A stretch of 64,000 nt of DNA, from positions 1 to 64,000 of the forward strand of contig JAAXGN010000071.1 of NCBI GenBank assembly GCA_012267415.1, given 5' to 3'. Shown here one piece after another: positions 53,965 to 63,027 of this stretch (positions are counted from its first letter, which is position 1; each line of letters opens with the position of its first letter). The notes under the pieces are model-generated. The model did no database searches, was not told where the DNA came from, and saw only the letters and a program-made list of their open reading frames with translations. The position numbers and the translations under genes were made by a program. The stretch comes from Candidatus Poribacteria bacterium. GTDB lineage: Bacteria; Poribacteria; WGA-4E; WGA-3G.

Positions 53965-54187
53965 CCAAATGTTGATTATCCCATTAAATTTAGGCAGATA
54001 GACCACTTCTGTTCTGTCCAAAATGCTCTAATTCGCTTGAAAAGGTTTTTCATAATGAAAATGCATCCTCACACCTATCCCAAAGATTAGGGCACCGTAT
54101 TTAAGCGGTATTTCAAAAAGAAACGTCCTTATTAATAAAGTATATTGATGATTTTTCAGTTTGTCAAGTAAAACACAGGTAAAAAAG

Positions 54188-54475
54188 ACGGGTGTGTAAA
54201 TATTTTGTCACCATAATTGTCAATTTAAGAAGATAAATCCAATCAATTAGTGTCCTCAGTCCCGTAGGGACGATATGTGCAAAATAAGGCAATAACATAA
54301 ACATATCGTCCCTACGGGACTAAAGAGGGTTAACAGCACGTTTTTCTATAAACATATCGTCCCTACGGGACTAAAGATATACTCATAACAGATTAATCCC
54401 TATAAATTGACACATAAGGTTACATAATCTTTACGGGCCAGAGAACATCCAGTGACAAAAACTTTACACACCCGT
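54188..54475. mobile_element. 288-bp MITE-like element with 24-bp terminal inverted repeats and internal 20-bp repeats
   Basis: ACGGGTGTGTAAATATTTTG + TCAC (54188-54211) and its reverse complement at 54452-54475 match with two mismatches. Inside lie three copies of the 20-mer AGTCCCGTAGGGACGATATG: one forward (54259-54278), two reversed (54303-54322 and 54354-54373). It encodes nothing. The 20-mer contains the palindrome GTCCCGTAGGGAC. It is unlike the other repeat families in the window. Confidence 0.7.
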
Positions 54476-54582
54476 AGACATATCAATGTTGTATAAAATT
54501 ACGTTATCTGCTATAATGAGAGTATAGACAAGTACGTTGATTATCGAAACTGATTAAACGAATAAGAAGAAAGGAATAGATT

Positions 54583-54840
54583 ATGTTTGTTTGTACTGCT
54601 TGTGGTTACCTTTGGAAAGAAGCATCAGAACCTCCCGATGAATGTCCGGCTTGCACTGCCCCGAAAGAGAAATACATACCTTATGATGACAGAGCTGAAA
54701 GGCATGTTAAACGTGCTGTTGCTGCGCATGTCATGTATCCAGATGAAGAAGGGGCTGATCTCCGTGCAGAGAATTCAGCACTCTCATCACACATCAGGTT
54801 TGCATTGGTTGGTCTGCTTGAGGATTTGAAAAAAGAATAG
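54583..54840 (+). CDS. Small rubredoxin-like / zinc-ribbon protein
   Basis: 85 residues. 'FVCTACGYLW' and 'DECPACTAPKEKY' supply the two CxxC knuckles of a rubredoxin-type iron or zinc site (Cys4, Cys7, Cys21, Cys24), as in the C-terminal domain of rubrerythrin. The remaining ~55 residues are helical and acidic with no known motif. It could be an electron carrier or a structural zinc protein. AAGGA lies seven bases before the ATG. It precedes the M16 peptidase pair by about 100 bases on the same strand; no link is evident. Confidence 0.78.
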   Translation: MFVCTACGYLWKEASEPPDECPACTAPKEKYIPYDDRAERHVKRAVAAHVMYPDEEGADLRAENSALSSHIRFALVGLLEDLKKE

Positions 54841-54941
54841 AACCCGTTACGTTATCCCTGATAAAGAATCCCTGATACACATTTACATGAAAGGAATAGC
54901 ATTAGCGTTACTATGCCTGACAGTTAATGCTGAAATGTTAT

Positions 54942-56459
54942 ATGAAACAGATTAGATACATGCTGACACTGTTCCTCGTGTTGTTACCCGGAATGGTGTC
55001 AGCACAAAACCTTGAAGAACGTGTCGTTGAACACATCTATCCAAATGGTTTAAAACTTTTGATGATTGAACGGCACACATCTCCTACCGTTGCTCCCTAT
55101 ATCCTTTTCAAAGCAGGTTCCGTTGACGAATCAGACGACTCCCACGGTATTGCACACATGTTGGAACACATGCTATTTAAGGGTACAAAGACAATTGGAA
55201 CGACTGACTATGAAAATGAGGAAGTGGTTTTGAATAAAATTGATACTATCGGTGACCAGTTGGATTTAGAACGCGCGAAAGGAAGTAGAGCAGACGCTGC
55301 AAAAATTACTGAATTAGAAGAATCATTGAAAGCGTTACAAGAAAAGGCTGAACAATTCACTGTTCCAGGTGAATATACCGAAATCTACACAAAACACGGT
55401 AGTACCGGTTTTAATGCTGGCACGTCGGTCGACTTCACTATTTACACTGTGGAACTCCCTTCTAACAAACTGGAATTGTGGGCAATGCTTGAGTCCGATA
55501 GACTCAAGAACGCCGTACTCAGGCAGTTTTACGTTGAACGTGAGGCAGTTAAAGAGGAACGCAGGATGGTCGTAGATTCGCAACCGGGTGGTAAACTCTA
55601 TGAACAATTCATGGCTGCTGCTTTTACGGCACATCCTTATGGAACGCCTATCATTGGGTGGTCTTCTGATATTGCGCTACTAAACAGAAAGAAAGCTGAA
55701 GCGTTTTTTAAGACCTACTATGCACCGAATAACTCAGTCATGGTAATTGTTGGCGACATAAACGTGGAGAAAACCATCAAACTGATTGAGAAGTATTTTG
55801 GTGATATACCTTCCCAGCCACTCCCTGACGAAGTGACTGTAAAGGAGCCTAAACAGGAAGGTGAACGTCGCATTGAGGTCGAATTTGATGCGGAACCGAG
55901 ATTGATGATCGGTTTCCATAAACCTACTGTGCCGCATTTCGATGATTATGTTCTGGATATGATAAGTGCTATTCTGTCTGACGGTAGAACCTCACGTTTT
56001 TACAAGAACATTGTAGAAGAGAGCATCGCGGTCTCTGCTAACTCTATAAACGGTTATCCAGGAGCAAGATACGACAATCTTTTCGTTATCAATGCTTCAC
56101 CAAGTTCACCCAATACGACAACTGATGTTGAGGACGCAATTTACGAACAGTTGGAAATACTGAAAAATGAACCTGTGGAAGAAAAAGAATTTAAACGCAT
56201 TCTGAAACAGATAGATGCTGGATTCATTAGGGCACTGAGCTCAAATGCGGGTATGGCACGGCAACTTGCATTCTATGAGAGTATTGCTGGAGACTGGCGA
56301 TATATTCTTGAGTGGCGGAAAAAGATGTATGAAATCACACCTGACGACATCATGCGGGTCGCAAACACTTACTTTAACAAAAGCAACCGGACGGTCGCTA
56401 CACTTGTTAAAAAGGAGAAGGTTATGGTTGCAGATACGATCATGGAGGAAAGTGAATAA
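54942..56459 (+). CDS. M16-family zinc metallopeptidase, active subunit
   Basis: 505 residues with a signal peptide ('MLTLFLVLLPGMVSAQN', about 21). The inverted zinc motif HxxEH is intact: 'SHGIAHMLEHMLFKGT' (His72, Glu75, His76), with the distal Glu in 'YVEREAVKEERRM'. A charged coiled-coil insertion (about 90-130) separates the motif from 'GSTGFNAGTSVDFTIYTVEL'. The second half carries the inactive M16 repeat ('NSVMVIVGDINVEKTIKLIE'). It is a periplasmic peptidase of the pitrilysin/PqqL type. The start is uncertain: no Shine-Dalgarno precedes ATG 54942 or the in-frame ATG at 54927. It overlaps the next M16 gene by one base (TAATG), giving a coupled pair. Confidence 0.88.
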   Translation: MKQIRYMLTLFLVLLPGMVSAQNLEERVVEHIYPNGLKLLMIERHTSPTVAPYILFKAGSVDESDDSHGIAHMLEHMLFKGTKTIGTTDYENEEVVLNKIDTIGDQLDLERAKGSRADAAKITELEESLKALQEKAEQFTVPGEYTEIYTKHGSTGFNAGTSVDFTIYTVELPSNKLELWAMLESDRLKNAVLRQFYVEREAVKEERRMVVDSQPGGKLYEQFMAAAFTAHPYGTPIIGWSSDIALLNRKKAEAFFKTYYAPNNSVMVIVGDINVEKTIKLIEKYFGDIPSQPLPDEVTVKEPKQEGERRIEVEFDAEPRLMIGFHKPTVPHFDDYVLDMISAILSDGRTSRFYKNIVEESIAVSANSINGYPGARYDNLFVINASPSSPNTTTDVEDAIYEQLEILKNEPVEEKEFKRILKQIDAGFIRALSSNAGMARQLAFYESIAGDWRYILEWRKKMYEITPDDIMRVANTYFNKSNRTVATLVKKEKVMVADTIMEESE

Positions 56460-58606
56460 TGAATCATCTAATGACGAAGAAACTATTTCTCGGATTACTC
56501 TCTGTTACTATGGTTGTATTGAGTAGTCTACCACTCATTGCAAGACCGCATGAGGAGCTAACTTATGAACCGATTCAGTTCAAGCCACCAGTCCCAGAAG
56601 TTAGAAAACTGTCGAATGGCATGACACTGTATCTGCTTGAGGATCACGAATTGCCGGTATTTGACATAAACGGTATCGTTAAAACTGGAACGATTTATGA
56701 TCCGATTAATAAAATTGGATTAGCATCAATCTTCGCAAGTGTCATGCGATCAGGTGGTACAGTATCCCGTGAACCGGACGTTCTCAACGAAGAATTAGAA
56801 TCTATGGCTGCATCTGTTGAAGTCGGTATGTCTCCCGAATATGGATCAGTCAGTCTGTCAACTATGGCTGAGGACATTGAGAAAGGGTTAGAAATATTTG
56901 CGGATGTACTACGTAATCCAGCATTCAGACAAGAAAAACTTGATCTGCGAAAACAACAGGCGATAGAAGCGATCCGAAGAAGAAATGACAATCCTATCCA
57001 ATTGGCATGGCGGAACTTTTCATCAATTCTCTACGGCAAAGACCATCCGTTCGGTTGGTATTCAGAAATTGAAACAGTTGAGAGCATTACCGTTGAAAAC
57101 CTAAAGACTTTTCATTCAAAGTATTACCATCCCAACAACATTATGCTGTCAATAACGGGTGATTTTGAGACGGAGCAATTGATTAATCAACTTGAAAAGG
57201 TGTTTGCCGGTTGGATAATGAATGACATAGATTTTCCTGACATACCTGCAGTTGAGATATCATATCGACCTTCTGTGAACCATATTCAGAAAGACCTACC
57301 ACAGACAACAATGTTGATTGGTCATCTTGGCATAAAACGAACACCTAATTTTCCTGATTATTTTGCGCTGACCGTGATGAACGACATACTCGGTGAGGGT
57401 GGATTCACTTCAAGATTGATGAAGCAGGTGCGCGAGAAACACGGATTGGCATATATGGTCGGAAGTCTGATGCCAACAAATCTCTATACAAATCCAGGAG
57501 AATGGTTTGCATATTGCGGTTCCAGTTCCGAGAAGACAGCACAAGCAATATCACTGATCATTGACATAATACGTGAGGTGCGCGAAGAACCCGTATCCGA
57601 AGAAGAACTACAGTTAACAAAAGATTCCCTTGTCAATTCTTATGTATTCGGATTTGAAAGTAGTTCTCAGATTGCATTTCAACAGATGATGCTTGCATAT
57701 CGGGAATTTGATCCGGACTTTCTTGTAACATACACCGACAACATCGCGAAAGTGTCAGCGGAGGATGTTCAAGCAGCTGCTGAAAAGTATTTACAACCTG
57801 ATGGATTGACAATCGTCACTGTGGGAAACCAGGATAACTTTGATCGTCCTTTAAGCGAATTTGGCACAGTCAACGAGATAGTAATTGCGCAACCAGAGTC
57901 TCCTCCATCCGAACCCTTACCTGAAGGGACAGCATCTGACATCGCAAAAGCAAAGGAGATCGTTGCGAATGTTGTCAATGCAATGGGTGGTATGGATAAG
58001 TTAAAATCAGTTAAGACTATTGTTTCAGATGCAAAGTCATCCATGAATACGCAGATGGGAAGAGTTGAGATAGGTGCTGTTATCTATCAGGTTTATCCGG
58101 GTAAACTGCGACAAAATATGACAACACCCCAAGGTGAATTGAGTTTTGTTTTTGATGGAGAGGTAGGCTATATCGTAGCTCCGCTGGGAGCACAACCACT
58201 ACCACCGGAGATGTCCCGTTCGTTAAAGGACGCTGTTTTTAGAGACATTATTCCGCTATTCGTCCATCTCGTAGAAGCTGATGTCCCTGTTCAATTTGCT
58301 GGGATTGAAGAGATCAATGGTGAGTCTACTTCTACTCTTCTCGTGAAACAACCGTCGGGAGAAACCCTTAAGGTTTATATTAGCAATGATACACATTACG
58401 TGGTAAAGTATGCGTTTCGTGAATCAGAACAGGGTGTGATAGTTGATAAAGAGAGGTATTATTCGGATTACAGAGAGATCGATGGTGTGAAAATCCCGTA
58501 TCGTGTTGATGAGCATGTAAACGGGAATCTTGCTTCTGAGAGTAGAACTACAAATGTTAAACTGAACATTGATGTAGATGAATCGCTATTTGAGGTAACA
58601 GAGTAA
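56459..58606 (+). CDS. M16-family inactive partner fused to a LolA/LppX-like domain
   Basis: 715 residues: a signal peptide (about 1-28), two M16 domains (about 45-250 and 260-470) and an extra C-terminal domain of about 230 residues. HxxEH is missing ('IGLASIFASVMRSGG' stands in its place), while 'SLMPTNLYTNPGEWFAYCG' and 'SSQIAFQQMMLAY' keep the partner-subunit features (R/Y region). Such a subunit pairs with the active one for substrate binding. The tail ('AMGGMDKLKSVKTIVSDAKS', 'GKLRQNMTTPQGELSFVFDG', 'DYREIDGVKIPYRVDEHVNG') resembles outer-membrane lipoprotein carrier-like domains. GGAGG lies ten bases before the ATG, inside the end of the first M16 gene. Confidence 0.85.
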   Translation: MNHLMTKKLFLGLLSVTMVVLSSLPLIARPHEELTYEPIQFKPPVPEVRKLSNGMTLYLLEDHELPVFDINGIVKTGTIYDPINKIGLASIFASVMRSGGTVSREPDVLNEELESMAASVEVGMSPEYGSVSLSTMAEDIEKGLEIFADVLRNPAFRQEKLDLRKQQAIEAIRRRNDNPIQLAWRNFSSILYGKDHPFGWYSEIETVESITVENLKTFHSKYYHPNNIMLSITGDFETEQLINQLEKVFAGWIMNDIDFPDIPAVEISYRPSVNHIQKDLPQTTMLIGHLGIKRTPNFPDYFALTVMNDILGEGGFTSRLMKQVREKHGLAYMVGSLMPTNLYTNPGEWFAYCGSSSEKTAQAISLIIDIIREVREEPVSEEELQLTKDSLVNSYVFGFESSSQIAFQQMMLAYREFDPDFLVTYTDNIAKVSAEDVQAAAEKYLQPDGLTIVTVGNQDNFDRPLSEFGTVNEIVIAQPESPPSEPLPEGTASDIAKAKEIVANVVNAMGGMDKLKSVKTIVSDAKSSMNTQMGRVEIGAVIYQVYPGKLRQNMTTPQGELSFVFDGEVGYIVAPLGAQPLPPEMSRSLKDAVFRDIIPLFVHLVEADVPVQFAGIEEINGESTSTLLVKQPSGETLKVYISNDTHYVVKYAFRESEQGVIVDKERYYSDYREIDGVKIPYRVDEHVNGNLASESRTTNVKLNIDVDESLFEVTE

Positions 58607-58689
58607 GTGAGTTAACCTAACGTGTCTTCTGAAAAGTTTAGAACTGAAAATTCAAATCCGGTAGGAGCGATTAGAAAAACGCACCATTT

Positions 58690-59076
58690 CTAAGCATTAA
58701 AGTATCCGATAAGGTCTTGATCACCATCAGAAGAAATGTCTGGAGTTTCTTGGTTCTTTGAAAAAACAGACTCAAACTCGTCATCAACTAAGAGTCTGTC
58801 AATTGTTGCACAGATCGTCTTCTCCGATAGTTGTTGAACTATGACCATATCAGAAGTCCAAAAGTAGAGACCGTCAGCACATTCACCAGTCTTCTTGTAT
58901 TGCTTCATTATGGTTTCAATGTTCCTTATTGTAAAAAACACTGCAGAAAAACTATCACCGTTTGGGAAAGTGACTTCTACATCAACATTACCATTATTAG
59001 GATCAAGTGGTACAATTCCATGATAAATTATGAGTTCATAGTTGTTGTGATGTATTTTTGTGTAAGGTTGTCCCAT
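58690..59076 (-). CDS. Hypothetical protein coupled to a RelE-like toxin gene
   Basis: 128 residues, no signal or membrane segment; I do not recognise the family. Visible features are a beta-rich N-terminal half ('YELIIYHGIVPLDPNNG', 'DVEVTFPNGDSFSAVFFT') and an acidic helical tail ('DDEFESVF'). The start is ATG 59076 with GGAG nine bases upstream; a TTG 15 bases earlier would overlap the upstream gene. It follows the RelE-like gene by one base, the layout of toxin-antitoxin pairs, so an antitoxin role is possible, though it lacks a recognisable DNA-binding motif. Confidence 0.6.
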   Translation of the reverse strand: MGQPYTKIHHNNYELIIYHGIVPLDPNNGNVDVEVTFPNGDSFSAVFFTIRNIETIMKQYKKTGECADGLYFWTSDMVIVQQLSEKTICATIDRLLVDDEFESVFSKNQETPDISSDGDQDLIGYFNA

Positions 59077-59077
59077 C

Positions 59078-59371
59078 TTAATTATCTCCAAAAAAGTTTA
59101 ACACCTCAGTGATTACCTTTTGTTGGTTGTTTTTACCTGAGATTGCTAATATTTCAATTTGTGTTTCTCTGATTCTCCAGTAGACGCGAGCTCCACCACG
59201 CGTTCGCGATTCTATGATTCTACCACCAATGGATTTATTGCCTAAACCCGGATTTAAGTTTCCATTTTTTAACTGGTCCGTAATCTTCTTAATTTCACCA
59301 GGTAAAGCTGTAAGTGTTTTTCGACCTTCCCGAAGCAGTAATGGATTCTCAACAATTCGATTAGTCAACAT
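59078..59371 (-). CDS. RelE/ParE-superfamily toxin-like protein
   Basis: 97 residues. After an N-terminal helix pair ('LPGEIKKITDQLKNGNL') comes 'NKSIGGRIIESRTRGGARVYWRI' (basic beta strands; in the sequence this is one stretch) and 'EILAISGKNNQQKVITEVL', the pattern of RelE/HigB-type toxins that cleave mRNA at the ribosome. The length fits. The catalytic residues of the family vary, so activity cannot be judged. It is encoded directly before 58690-59076 with one base between, so the pair may be a type II module. Confidence 0.6.
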   Translation of the reverse strand: MLTNRIVENPLLLREGRKTLTALPGEIKKITDQLKNGNLNPGLGNKSIGGRIIESRTRGGARVYWRIRETQIEILAISGKNNQQKVITEVLNFFGDN

Positions 59372-59484
59372 CAGAATGCACTTATAAATTCATGAAATCG
59401 TTTTAATGTAACGTATCTAAAGACAAAATGCCAATATATTCTTAAAATCCGACTTTTTAGACTAAAGATACAGTCTTGAAATAC

Positions 59485-60618
59485 CTACCAATTGGTAAAG
59501 GACCCGTCATCTCTTTGATAGCCGTGTGGGGGTCCGAATTGCTGTGTGGTGACATTTTTGAGTGCTTCTTCGTTAAATTCTATACCCAACCCAGGGGATT
59601 CGGGAGGTAACAAATGTCCGGATTCATAAGGCACTTGCACGGGGAAAACATCTGTCAATGAAGACATCGGAGCACGTGGAAGTTCCTGCACACCGACAAG
59701 TGAAGATGCTAAACAAAGATGTAAACATGCAGCAGTAGATACAGGTCCCAAAGGGTTGTGGGGTGCTAAGTGAATATAATGTGTTTCACACCATCCTGCG
59801 ATTTTCCGCGCCTCTGTTAATCCCCCCGCTATACACAAGTCAACACGACAGTAATCCAATAGGTCTTCCTCAATGACTTCTCTGAAAGTCCACTTGCTAT
59901 CGAACTGCTCCCCCACAGCAATTGGCACGGAGGTCTGTTGTCGGAGCCTTCTAAGACTCGCTGGGTTTTCACTTCTGAGTGGGTCCTCAATAAAGAAGGG
60001 ATTATACTGTTCAACCATCTTACAAAAATCCAAACTATCCGCTGGATCAAGACGTGTATGCACATCAACGAGTATGTTTATATCATCTCCTAATGCTTCC
60101 CTGACGGCTTTTACCTGTTCTATCCCGTATTTTACAGCACGTCTCGGTTCGAATGTGTCTTTATCGCTTCCGTCTGCTAATCCCCATCTTGCGAACTTCC
60201 ATCCTTCCTGATATGTTTTCTGACAACTCTCAACAAGTTTTTCTATGGAGCTGCCACCGTTATGTGGATAACAGGCAACCTTGTCTCGTGTGCGTCCTCC
60301 CAATAATTCATATACAGGAACATTGAGTGCCTTCCCTTTGATATCCCACAAAGCGATGTCCACAGCACTGACAGCAGCGGATTGAACAACACCGCCTGGA
60401 AAGAAGCCGCCTCGGAACATAACTTGCCATAGATGTTCGGTTTGGAAAGGGTCTGCACCGATTAATATTGGATGAAATGACCGGACAACTTCAGCTAAAG
60501 CGGTTGCTCTACGTCTTATCCCACCTTCACCGACGCCGTATATCCCAGTATCAGTCTCTACTTTGACAAAGAAATGTCCTGATGAAGAGACAAAAGACTT
60601 TACATCGGTTATTTTCAT
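59485..60618 (-). CDS. Mandelate racemase/muconate lactonizing enzyme family (sugar-acid dehydratase-like)
   Basis: 377 residues of the enolase superfamily: an N-terminal capping domain ('KITDVKSFVSSSGHFFVKVE', 'SAAVSAVDIALWDIKGK') and a barrel with metal ligands in 'ILVDVHTRLD' (Asp, with His in DxH), 'FFIEDPLRSENP' (Glu) and 'PIAVGEQFDS' (Glu). 'IHLAPHNPLGPVSTAACLHL' supplies the base-side His. This pattern is that of D-galactonate dehydratase-like enzymes (abstracting a proton next to a carboxylate and losing water). Its substrate is probably a sugar acid. The start is ATG 60618 with AAGGA seven bases upstream. Neighbours PhyH and Gfo/Idh/MocA on the same strand suggest a catabolic group. 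Confidence 0.87.
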   Translation of the reverse strand: MKITDVKSFVSSSGHFFVKVETDTGIYGVGEGGIRRRATALAEVVRSFHPILIGADPFQTEHLWQVMFRGGFFPGGVVQSAAVSAVDIALWDIKGKALNVPVYELLGGRTRDKVACYPHNGGSSIEKLVESCQKTYQEGWKFARWGLADGSDKDTFEPRRAVKYGIEQVKAVREALGDDINILVDVHTRLDPADSLDFCKMVEQYNPFFIEDPLRSENPASLRRLRQQTSVPIAVGEQFDSKWTFREVIEEDLLDYCRVDLCIAGGLTEARKIAGWCETHYIHLAPHNPLGPVSTAACLHLCLASSLVGVQELPRAPMSSLTDVFPVQVPYESGHLLPPESPGLGIEFNEEALKNVTTQQFGPPHGYQRDDGSFTNW

Positions 60619-60692
60619 AATGAATTCCTTATTTGCTATTTGTACCATTTCCATAAATCATTACTTGGTTTTGGTTGTGCTACAAAGGAGTA

Positions 60693-60712
60693 CACAAACT
60701 GGAAAGTTTGTG
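60693..60712. repeat. CACAAACT/AGTTTGTG palindrome followed by CTAC
   Basis: CACAAACT (60693-60700) and AGTTTGTG (60705-60712) form a perfect 8-bp stem, followed by CTACAAAA. It is nearly identical to 10971-10995. It lies in the 134-bp gap between the PhyH and dehydratase genes. Upstream 'GTGCTACAAAGGAGTACAC' looks like a second, partial unit. Confidence 0.55.
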
Positions 60713-60752
60713 CTACAAAAGAGACAATATACATTGAAATGTTATGACTTTC

Positions 60753-61559
60753 TTATACCGCGTCTAAAGTGGGTGTGTTATCCTGACAATAGACTGGTCT
60801 GAAAAGTGTCTTTCTCTTGAATGACATTTCTTCAAGATGTTTTGGATGCGGTTGCCACTTGTGCCATTTGTTTCCTACGGTATTATAGCAATTGAAAACT
60901 GCGACACGATCATGTGTGTCGTCTGTCCATTTTGCGCCTGTATGTGTAATTGCTTCGGTAAAAACCAGCATTGATCCTGCAGGACAACTGTAGTCTTCCC
61001 ATAAGGGTGAATTTCTGTCTGCAGTAGATTTTGGAGCGGGAAACGCGCCTTTATGGCTTCCTGTTAAGAACATCGTTCCACCGCCGCGTTCTTTAACAGG
61101 ATTGAGTTCCCAGACAACCCGTGTTAGTCCGCTGTGTGCTCTATCGTGGTGTAAATGGTAGGTATGCGAATTACCCGGAAAATTGAGCATACCGCGTCCA
61201 CCGTGGGGACGGAAGTTATCGTGTCCCTTTCCTCGTATGGTGAGAAAGGTGCCTTCAAACCTAAACCCGTAGCAGTTATCGTTTGCGTATCCAGATGTCA
61301 GGAATTCGTTCATGAAACCTAACACAACAGGGTGATCTGTAAGTGTTTCCAGTGGACCGCCGATTGATGAGCGATGGTGTTCTGGAATTGATTCTGGGTC
61401 CTGTTTGAGTTGATAACAGAATTCGCGCATCTCTTTGGTTTCTGTTTCACTCAGAACATTTGGAAACAGGAGCCATCCGCGCGTATCAAACATAAATCGT
61501 TGTTCTTCAGTGAGTGGGATCGGAGGCAAATTATCGGCATTCGTCGTAGGATTTGGCAT
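60753..61559 (-). CDS. Phytanoyl-CoA dioxygenase (PhyH) family protein
   Basis: 268 residues. 'FMFDTRGWLLFPNVLSETET' is the typical PhyH N-terminus. The iron site is 'YHLHHDRAHSG' (H-x-D) and the distal His in 'FTEAITHTGAKW', with 'HDRVAVFNCYN' giving the 2-oxoglutarate Arg. 'ERGGGTMFLTGSHKG' is also conserved. The substrate is unknown. The start is ATG 61559 with GGAG six bases upstream (a TTG four codons earlier contains that site). It is on the same strand as the dehydratase (135 bases downstream) and the Gfo/Idh/MocA gene. It is only distantly similar to the other PhyH protein at 22520. Confidence 0.88.
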   Translation of the reverse strand: MPNPTTNADNLPPIPLTEEQRFMFDTRGWLLFPNVLSETETKEMREFCYQLKQDPESIPEHHRSSIGGPLETLTDHPVVLGFMNEFLTSGYANDNCYGFRFEGTFLTIRGKGHDNFRPHGGRGMLNFPGNSHTYHLHHDRAHSGLTRVVWELNPVKERGGGTMFLTGSHKGAFPAPKSTADRNSPLWEDYSCPAGSMLVFTEAITHTGAKWTDDTHDRVAVFNCYNTVGNKWHKWQPHPKHLEEMSFKRKTLFRPVYCQDNTPTLDAV

Positions 61560-61623
61560 AAAATACTCCAAATATAGTTCTTATACTAAAATGACGTGGT
61601 TTTTCATGTTTTGTCTTAAACAA

Positions 61624-61705
61624 GTGCGATAAGGATATCGCACCTACCGGCCTGGGGTGTCACTAATTTGACACCTATGGTGTGATTAGGAAATCGCACC
61701 TACCG
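61624..61705. repeat. Two direct hairpin repeats flanking a third hairpin
   Basis: GTGCGATAAGGATATCGCAC + CTACCG (61624-61649) and GTGTGATTAGGAAATCGCAC + CTACCG (61680-61705) are direct copies, each a self-pairing hairpin. Between them GGTGTCA-CTAATT-TGACACC (61656-61675) forms a third. They lie between the PhyH and Gfo/Idh/MocA genes; possible transcript-end structures or REP units. Confidence 0.6.
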
Positions 61706-61728
61706 TTATGAATCGCGTTAATTTGATA

Positions 61729-62898
61729 TTAGCCTTTCTTCTGTCCGTACAGACGTTCTGTTTCCTGATTCAACCAGGAGCCGTAATCTCGTGGCATGTC
61801 GTCTGGTGGACTTAACCCGTTTTCATTTCTCCATCTGAGCAAAGGATGATCTCGGTTTTTCTGTGGCAGGTCAACACGTTTTCCATATACTGCCGATTCA
61901 AATATCCCCATGAGGATTTCCATAACATGCCGTCCTTCATCACCGCTACACTCATGTTCTCGGTCTTCATCAAGTGCGTTCACATATTCGTCAACGAGAC
62001 AGTAGTCATCAATATCCGCACCTTTATCTTTGTCAAAATGTTCTGGAATGATAGGTGTCAGTTTCTCCCATTGGTCATGCGTACCGTCGGGGAGAAAATG
62101 TGGAGTTGGTAGCCACCATGCCCCTTTCAGTTCAGACCAGAAGAGTCTCCCTTCACTTCCGTAGAGTTCAAGAACATAGGCATCACTGGTTACCTTTTGA
62201 AATCTTTGTTGAATTAATGTACCTGTGACATTGTTATCAAATTGTAGTGTTGATGTAGTATATTCACCTGCGACAATACCCATTCCAGCGGGTGAAGGGA
62301 TAACATCCTCTGGTGTCAGTTGTCGTCCGCCAGCGGTTGCTTGTGTCACAACACTTCTACAGTGTCCACCGAAACGTAGCATGTTGTTAACGACATGCGT
62401 TCCAATGTTCATAAGTCCGTACCCTGCATAGTAACCTTTACCGCATGCGTACATATATCTTAGTTCGCCAATTTTACCTGCCTCAAGTGCCTTTGCCACG
62501 GCTTGGATAGTTGGACTTACGCGGCGTTGATGGTGCACCGCGACCCGAGCGTTTTTCTCTTGTGCCTTTTGAATGACGGCATCCGCTTGGACTAAATCAA
62601 CACAGAGCGGCTTTTCGACTTCAATGTTGACTCCGTGTTCAAGGACTTGCATACAGAGTGGATAGTGCAAGTCTGTTGCTGTCGGAATGGCAACTATATC
62701 TGGTTTCGTCTGCTGAATCATTTCATCTACATCAGAGAACTGTGCAGACACGTTGACGATCTTACCAAGAGCTGTTAGTCTATCCTCAAGTAGGTCACAG
62801 AGTGCTACTATTTCTGTGCGTGGATGTGCATGGTAGGCTTTTGCTGCGGAAGTGCCTCTACTACGACATCCTAATATTGCGACACGATAATTCTTCAT
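61729..62898 (-). CDS. Gfo/Idh/MocA-family oxidoreductase
   Basis: 389 residues. An N-terminal Rossmann fold ('YRVAILGCRSRGTSAAKAYH' with G-C-x-x-R-G, then 'IVALCDLLEDRL') binds NAD(P). 'DIVAIPTATDLHYPLC' and 'VEKPLCVDL' (the family EKP motif, Lys catalytic) follow, and a C-terminal beta-sheet domain continues with 'GTHVVNNMLRFGGHCRSV' and 'HQRRV'. Members oxidise or epimerise sugars and inositols; this subfamily's substrate is unknown. The ATG at 62898 has no strong Shine-Dalgarno. It precedes the PhyH and enolase-superfamily genes on one strand, so the three could degrade one sugar-derived compound. Confidence 0.9.
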   Translation of the reverse strand: MKNYRVAILGCRSRGTSAAKAYHAHPRTEIVALCDLLEDRLTALGKIVNVSAQFSDVDEMIQQTKPDIVAIPTATDLHYPLCMQVLEHGVNIEVEKPLCVDLVQADAVIQKAQEKNARVAVHHQRRVSPTIQAVAKALEAGKIGELRYMYACGKGYYAGYGLMNIGTHVVNNMLRFGGHCRSVVTQATAGGRQLTPEDVIPSPAGMGIVAGEYTTSTLQFDNNVTGTLIQQRFQKVTSDAYVLELYGSEGRLFWSELKGAWWLPTPHFLPDGTHDQWEKLTPIIPEHFDKDKGADIDDYCLVDEYVNALDEDREHECSGDEGRHVMEILMGIFESAVYGKRVDLPQKNRDHPLLRWRNENGLSPPDDMPRDYGSWLNQETERLYGQKKG

Positions 62899-63027
62899 GG
62901 GTAAAAATGTTGAATCCTTTTAAACTAAAACAGTTTTGTTTAATATTAACCAATTGTGTGTATCCTGTCAAGTGTTTAACTCGCTTTATTTTTTTGCGTT
63001 CTCTTTTTCTCGTTTTTCTATGTTTCT

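Noticed and set aside
54259..54373. Possible short CRISPR array (three copies of a 20-mer)
   Set aside because: Copies are in mixed orientation, spacing is irregular (24 and 31 bases), and no cas gene is nearby; they lie inside an element with terminal inverted repeats.
54888..54956. 22-codon frame with a signal-peptide-like sequence before the M16 gene
   Set aside because: It overlaps the M16 start, has no ribosome-binding site I trust, and is too short to support.
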